From Plantactinospora endophytica (GTDB lineage: Bacteria > Actinomycetota > Actinomycetes > Mycobacteriales > Micromonosporaceae): a stretch of DNA of 34,117 nt. Every line of letters starts with the position of its first letter. Position 1 is the first letter of the stretch. Both the position numbers and the translations under genes were made by a program. Shown in pieces: positions 31,136 to 34,117 of the stretch. The stretch lies in contig NZ_BONW01000047.1 of the NCBI RefSeq assembly GCF_016862915.1, positions 1 through 34,117 of the forward strand, read 5' to 3'. The notes under the pieces were generated by a model. It had not been told where the DNA came from. It made no database searches and saw only the letters and a list, made by a program, of their open reading frames with translations.

Positions 31136-31154
31136 TCCTGTCGGCACCTATCCT
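31127..31154 (+). promoter_or_regulatory. Promoter TTGTGG-N16-TATCCT, leaderless
   Basis: -35-like TTGTGG (31127-31132) and -10-like TATCCT (31149-31154) are 16 bases apart; the ATG follows 7 bases after the -10 element without a ribosome-binding site, as in leaderless actinobacterial genes. Confidence 0.45.
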
Positions 31155-31161
31155 TGCCCAT

Positions 31162-32100
31162 ATGGCAATCACCGATCACGAACTGGCCGTCGCGGCGGCA
31201 CAGGCAGGTGCCGAGGTCGTTCGCTCCCGCTACGGCACCGCCCTGGACCGCTTCGACAAGGGTGCCGGGGACTTCGCCACCGCCGCCGACATCGAGGCGG
31301 AGAAGGTGATCGTCGAACTGCTCCGGACCGCCCGGCCGGACGACACCGTGCTCGGTGAGGAGAGTGGCCGCACGGGGTCGGCCGGCAACGGGCGAACGTG
31401 GCTGGTAGACCCGCTGTGTGGGACGTTCAACTACGCCGCCCGCAGCATGCTGGTCGCGGTGAACGTCGCGCTGCGGTCGAACGTGGACGACGGCGGGACG
31501 CCGACGGGGCGGCCGGAGGACGGCGGGATGCCGACGGGGCCGCTGGAGGACGTCGAGACGTCGACGGGGCCGCTGGAGGAGGTCGGGACGCCGGCACGGT
31601 CGCCGGAGACCGCGGCGGCGGCCTCGGCCGACCCGTTCAGCGGCGAGGTGTTCTGGACCGACGGGGAGCGGGCGTACGTACGCCACGACGGCCGGGACGA
31701 GCCACTCCGGCCGTCGGCCGACTCGTGGCTGGTGGACGTCAACCTGGATCCGCCGTTCCCGAACGGTCCCGCCTTCCGCGCCGTACGCCTGCTCGCGGAC
31801 CCGGGATTCGTCGAGCGGTTCCGTCCGCGCGTCCTCTCCACCACCCTCGCGGTCGCCTGGGTGGCGGCCGGCCGCCGAGCCGGGTACGTGACCGACGGTC
31901 ACCTACGGGACAGCGTGCACTTCGCCAGCGGCATCGCACTGTGCCAGGCCGCCGGCTGCGTGGTCACCGACCTGCGGGGCGAGCCGCCGCACACCGGTAC
32001 GGGTGGACTCGTGGTGGCGGCCGACGAGGAAACCCACGCCGCCCTGCTGGCCCTGGTCGCCAACCAGTTCGGGACCGTTTCCCCGGCAACGATGCCCTGA
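31162..32100 (+). CDS. Inositol-monophosphatase-family protein with altered metal site
   Basis: 312 residues; family members hydrolyse inositol phosphate, histidinol phosphate or PAP using Mg. The first motif is intact (Glu66-Glu67 in GEESG). The second reads Asp83-Pro-Leu-Cys86-Gly-Thr where the family has DPxDGT, so one metal-binding Asp is Cys. The third, normally WDxAAG, reads SVHFASG with His253 at the Asp position. Either it uses another metal or reaction, or it is a binding protein. A 40-residue insert (110-149) is made of four 10-residue repeats. The ATG at 31162 is the family start, TDHELAVAAAQAGAEV. A 9-bp terminator follows. Databases may label it plainly as a phosphatase, but activity is uncertain. 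Confidence 0.78.
   Translation: MAITDHELAVAAAQAGAEVVRSRYGTALDRFDKGAGDFATAADIEAEKVIVELLRTARPDDTVLGEESGRTGSAGNGRTWLVDPLCGTFNYAARSMLVAVNVALRSNVDDGGTPTGRPEDGGMPTGPLEDVETSTGPLEEVGTPARSPETAAAASADPFSGEVFWTDGERAYVRHDGRDEPLRPSADSWLVDVNLDPPFPNGPAFRAVRLLADPGFVERFRPRVLSTTLAVAWVAAGRRAGYVTDGHLRDSVHFASGIALCQAAGCVVTDLRGEPPHTGTGGLVVAADEETHAALLALVANQFGTVSPATMP
31489..31608 (+). repeat. 30-bp in-frame minisatellite, four copies
   Basis: Units 31489-31518, 31519-31548, 31549-31578 and 31579-31608 encode DGGTPTGRPE, DGGMPTGPLE, DVETSTGPLE and EVGTPARSPE. Copies 1-3 share the core ccgacggggcc or tcgacggggcc. The last copy is the most diverged. Confidence 0.85.
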
Positions 32101-32120
32101 GCCGTGCTCTCCCGGTGCGA

Positions 32121-32149
32121 GGCGGTGGCCGCTACCGACCGCCACCGCC
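32121..32149. terminator. Terminator hairpin
   Basis: ggcggtggc (32121-32129) pairs with gccaccgcc (32141-32149) around an 11-nt loop, 20 bases after the preceding stop codon. Confidence 0.6.
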
Positions 32150-32279
32150 CCGCCCCGCATTTCTCAGCGGCGCGCGACGCGACGCCCGCCCCGACCGGGC
32201 GACGATCACCACCGGAAGCCGTAGCGTCGACGACGGGGGCCGGCGGCCCACGGACCGTACCGGGTGAGGGGAGTCCGCC

Positions 32280-33113
32280 GTGCGGGTGGCGATGGCAAGC
32301 GTGCCGAGGGAGACCGGTCGGGCGAACGAGGACTTCGTCGGCGTACTGCCGACGGCGGCGGTGCTGCTCGACGGGGCGGGCATGTCCGGCACCGAGTCGG
32401 TCTGTGCACACGGTGTGGCCTGGTACGCGAGCCGGCTGGGCGGGGAGCTGCTCGGACTCCTGGCACTCGATCCCGACCAGGAGCTTCCGGCCCTGCTCGG
32501 CGAGGCCATCGGCAGGGTGGCGGATGCCCACCGGGGCACCTGCGACATCGCCGATCCGAGCAGCCCGTCGGCGACGGTGGCGATCCTGCGGCTCCGCGCC
32601 GGCCGTGCCGATCACCTCGTACTCGGCGACTCCGTTCTCGTGCTCGACCGGGTCGGGGCCGCACCGCTCGTAATCGCGGACCGGCGGGAGGTGGTTGCCG
32701 CCCAGCGGTACCGGTCGGTGCTGGACGGCGTCGCCGGAGACCGCGACGCCTACCAGCGCGCCCTCATGCACTACCGCCGTACCTACCGCAACCAGCCCGG
32801 CGGCTTCTGGGTGGCCAAGGACGACCCACGGGCGGCGGCCGAGGCCCTCGCCGGGAGCTTGCCGGTCGCCGACCTCGCCGGGGCCGCCCTGTTCAGCAAC
32901 GGAGCCAGCCGGATCGTGGACCGGTTCGGGCTGGCCGACTGGCCGGAGGTGCTGGCCGTACTCGCGGGAGGTGGACCGGCCGAGATCATCCGTCGGGTCC
33001 GGCAGGCGGAGCGGGGCGGGGCGCCCGGCGAGGGCCGGCCACGTCCCGTGGCGCCGGACGACGCGACGATCGCGTACTGCACGCACCTCGCCGAGGGTCG
33101 GGATGCCGGCTGA
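32280..33113 (+). CDS. PP2C-like protein phosphatase
   Basis: 277 residues from a GTG preceded by gaggggag. Remote but consistent PP2C pattern: NEDFVGVLPTAAVLLDGAG (metal Asp residues), PSATVAILRLR, HLVLGDSVLVL, LFSNGASRIVD and the C-terminal DDATIAYC. The metal-binding Asp positions (NED, DG, GDS, DDA) are all kept, so activity is plausible; canonical DGMGG is DGAGM here. Such proteins occur widely in actinobacteria and are sometimes mislabelled. The middle (about 140-195, YQRALMHYRRTYRNQPGGFW) takes the place of the usual flap region. Partners and targets are unknown. Confidence 0.7.
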   Translation: MRVAMASVPRETGRANEDFVGVLPTAAVLLDGAGMSGTESVCAHGVAWYASRLGGELLGLLALDPDQELPALLGEAIGRVADAHRGTCDIADPSSPSATVAILRLRAGRADHLVLGDSVLVLDRVGAAPLVIADRREVVAAQRYRSVLDGVAGDRDAYQRALMHYRRTYRNQPGGFWVAKDDPRAAAEALAGSLPVADLAGAALFSNGASRIVDRFGLADWPEVLAVLAGGGPAEIIRRVRQAERGGAPGEGRPRPVAPDDATIAYCTHLAEGRDAG

Positions 33114-33200
33114 ATCCGCCGAGGCGGCGGCACGGCAAAGTTCGCACGGAGCGGCGGGCAATGTGCCCTGTTTGGGCTGGGCGGAGCGGCGAAAATCAAT

Positions 33201-33206
33201 TAGAAT
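33201..33206 (+). promoter_or_regulatory. -10 element in an AT-rich island
   Basis: TAGAAT lies in gaaaatcaattagaatgtgt, by far the most AT-rich short stretch in this part of the window, 38 bases before the GTG at 33245. No convincing -35 element at proper spacing. A good ribosome-binding site (gggagga) follows at 33233-33239. Confidence 0.45.
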
Positions 33207-33244
33207 GTGTGTACTAAAACGGCTTCTGAACTGGGAGGACAGCC

Positions 33245-33901
33245 GTGCCAGAGCCCGTCGCCACCGCGCCCACTCCCGCTCCCCTCCCCTACGCCACGCT
33301 GCTCGCCTTCACCCGCTACGTCGACCGCACCGGTCCGGCCAAGGCGAACTTCGTCGGCGGCCTGCGCAAGCAGCGGGCGAGCCGCTCCGGCTTCAATCCG
33401 CACGGCCAGCTCGTCAAGGCGCTCAAGGCCGACATCGCCTTCCGGTCCGGCGGCCGCCACCTGGCGGAGATCGCCGGAGTGGTCAAGCCCCGCTGGCGCC
33501 CGCTCTACGAGGCGCTGGTCCCGGGCGCGGTGAGCTACCTGCACTCGCTCGGCGACCTGTCGACGGTCGACCTCGCCCGGACCCACGACGCCCTCGGGAT
33601 GGTCGGCGAGCTGCCGGTGAAGATCAACCCGCACCTGGGGCTGCGTTACGACGACGGCCGGCGGGAGGCCGTCCGGCTGCACTTCGACGAGCAGCCGCCC
33701 AGCCAGGAGGCGCTGCTGGCCACCCTGCACCTGATGGGCCGGCAGATGGACCAGGTGTTGCCCGGCGCCGAGCCGGTACTCGTCGACGTACGCCGGGGCG
33801 TCGCACACCACCCCGACCCGGCCGCCCGCGCCGACCAGGTCGAACGCTGGCTGGCCGGCGAAGCCGCCGCCTTCACCGCCATCTGGTCCACCGCCGCCTG
33901 A
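33245..33901 (+). CDS. Unrecognised 218-residue protein
   Basis: Starts at a GTG with gggagga 6 bases upstream. No signal peptide or membrane segment; it looks soluble and mixed alpha/beta. Visible stretches are LPYATLLAFTRYVDRTGPAK, ANFVGGLRKQRASRSGFNPH (basic), GQLVKALKADIAFRSGGRHL, VKPRWRPLYEALVPGAVSYL, VKINPHLGLRYDDGRREAVR, LHFDEQPPSQEALLATLHLM and VDVRRGVAHHPDP. The basic patch near residues 25-55 could contact nucleic acid. I cannot assign a family or function. It is preceded by an AT-rich promoter island and followed by a large nested hairpin, so it looks like an independent transcription unit. Codon use matches the rest of the window. Confidence 0.72.
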   Translation: MPEPVATAPTPAPLPYATLLAFTRYVDRTGPAKANFVGGLRKQRASRSGFNPHGQLVKALKADIAFRSGGRHLAEIAGVVKPRWRPLYEALVPGAVSYLHSLGDLSTVDLARTHDALGMVGELPVKINPHLGLRYDDGRREAVRLHFDEQPPSQEALLATLHLMGRQMDQVLPGAEPVLVDVRRGVAHHPDPAARADQVERWLAGEAAAFTAIWSTAA

Positions 33902-33919
33902 CCGACACACCGCCACAGC

Positions 33920-34014
33920 GACACACGGAAGATCGCGCTACTTCCCGGAAGGAGTGCTGTCGGCTCGGCGCCGAAGCCACTCCTACACGGCTGGAGCGCG
34001 ATCTTCCGTGTGTC
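33920..34014. repeat. 95-nt nested inverted repeat
   Basis: Outer arms gacacacggaagatcgcgct (33920-33939) and 33995-34014 are perfectly complementary over 20 bases. Inside, aggagtg pairs with cactcct, and ggct with agcc around cggcgccga. The element begins 19 bases after the stop of the preceding gene. It could be a large bidirectional terminator, a structured small RNA, or a copy of a dispersed palindromic repeat. Confidence 0.7.
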
Positions 34015-34040
34015 CACAGGCGACCGGGTTGTTGTCCACA
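34010..34040 (+). promoter_or_regulatory. Pair of DnaA-box-like 9-mers
   Basis: TTGTCCACA (34032-34040) is the form preferred by Streptomyces DnaA; GTGTCCACA (34010-34018), one base different, lies 22 bases upstream in the same orientation, overlapping the hairpin arm. Two boxes are too few for a replication origin; they may titrate DnaA or regulate the gene to the right. Confidence 0.4.
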
Positions 34041-34091
34041 GGGGTGTTCGGCGGGGCCGTGGGACCTTGCGATATCGGCCAGCCTGGCGGC

Positions 34092-34117
34092 ATGCCCAGA
34101 CCGGCTCGACGCCCGCC
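34092..34117 (+). CDS. Possible start of a further gene, cut by the window end
   Basis: An ATG at 34092 opens a frame reading MPRPARRP to the end of the window. Its upstream sequence lacks a clear ribosome-binding site. Only eight codons are visible, so product and reality are undecided. Confidence 0.25.

Noticed and set aside
28411-31902. A 1163-codon minus-strand frame opposite the DUF3516 helicase
   Set aside because: No recognisable domain, and the plus strand encodes all helicase motifs. It is a high-GC shadow.
32280-33113. Labelling the PP2C-like gene as an integrase
   Set aside because: Similar proteins are sometimes so labelled, but no tyrosine or serine recombinase motif is present, whereas the PP2C metal residues are.
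34010-34040. Origin of replication suggested by DnaA-box-like 9-mers
   Set aside because: Only two boxes, with no dnaA, dnaN or AT-rich unwinding region nearby.

Overview
The window is very GC-rich, uses GTG starts freely, and has tightly packed, often overlapping genes. Its gene content (actinobacterial gas-vesicle locus with Y/Z-type genes, two flavin/F420-type oxidoreductases, PAC2-family protein, class F sortase, DUF3516 helicase, CebR-type operator) points to a filamentous actinomycete. Micromonosporaceae is my best guess, but it is an inference. I saw no tRNA, rRNA, insertion sequence, CRISPR array or prophage.

Layout. (1) 1-680: non-coding, with a perfect 16-bp hairpin, a 17-bp tandem repeat and a scrap of a sigma-factor gene; a stress-type promoter candidate lies at 585-611. 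(2) 681-6153: a ten-gene gas-vesicle operon in the order Y-like, Z-like, A, F, G, O, J, L, S, K, nearly all overlapping by 4 bases or abutting. (3) 6222-9662: an HrpB-type helicase and a convergent PP2C phosphatase. (4) 9839-13110: a secreted cellulase (CBM4-CBM4-Ig-GH9-CBM2) with a clear promoter, a perfect CebR-type operator and a 17-bp terminator hairpin. (5) 13130-18790: Nramp-like transporter, GNAT acetyltransferase, flavin-dependent (LLM) oxidoreductase, succinate-semialdehyde dehydrogenase, a small membrane protein and a PPOX-type oxidoreductase. (6) 18966-22401: SGNH hydrolase, EcsC-family protein with a 48-residue basic protein upstream, and a membrane-anchored lysozyme-like protein. 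(7) 22718-26044: adenosine-deaminase-like protein, PAC2 protein, exonuclease III, small monooxygenase. (8) 26049-27300: class F sortase and a surface protein that may be its substrate. (9) 27459-33901: TrmB, DUF3516 helicase, a degenerate inositol-monophosphatase relative, a PP2C-like protein and an unrecognised protein. (10) 33902-34117: a 95-nt nested inverted repeat and DnaA-box-like 9-mers before the start of a possible further gene.

How parts work together. The gas-vesicle genes supply three GvpA-family shell proteins, two GvpF/L proteins and the G, O and K accessory proteins, with acidic disordered tracts in two of them. The cellulase is set up as a cellobiose-induced secreted enzyme. 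The sortase pair looks like a dedicated surface-display module. Several promoters share a GGGTA -10 motif with a suitably spaced GNNT, suggesting SigB/SigF-type stress control of the gas-vesicle operon, a small-protein/EcsC operon and a divergent membrane-protein/PPOX pair.

The most unusual points are enzyme relatives lacking family-defining residues (deaminase Glu, two inositol-phosphatase metal ligands, Nramp DPGN and MPH motifs), in-frame minisatellites in several proteins, the GPATG candidate sorting signal, and structured intergenic repeats.
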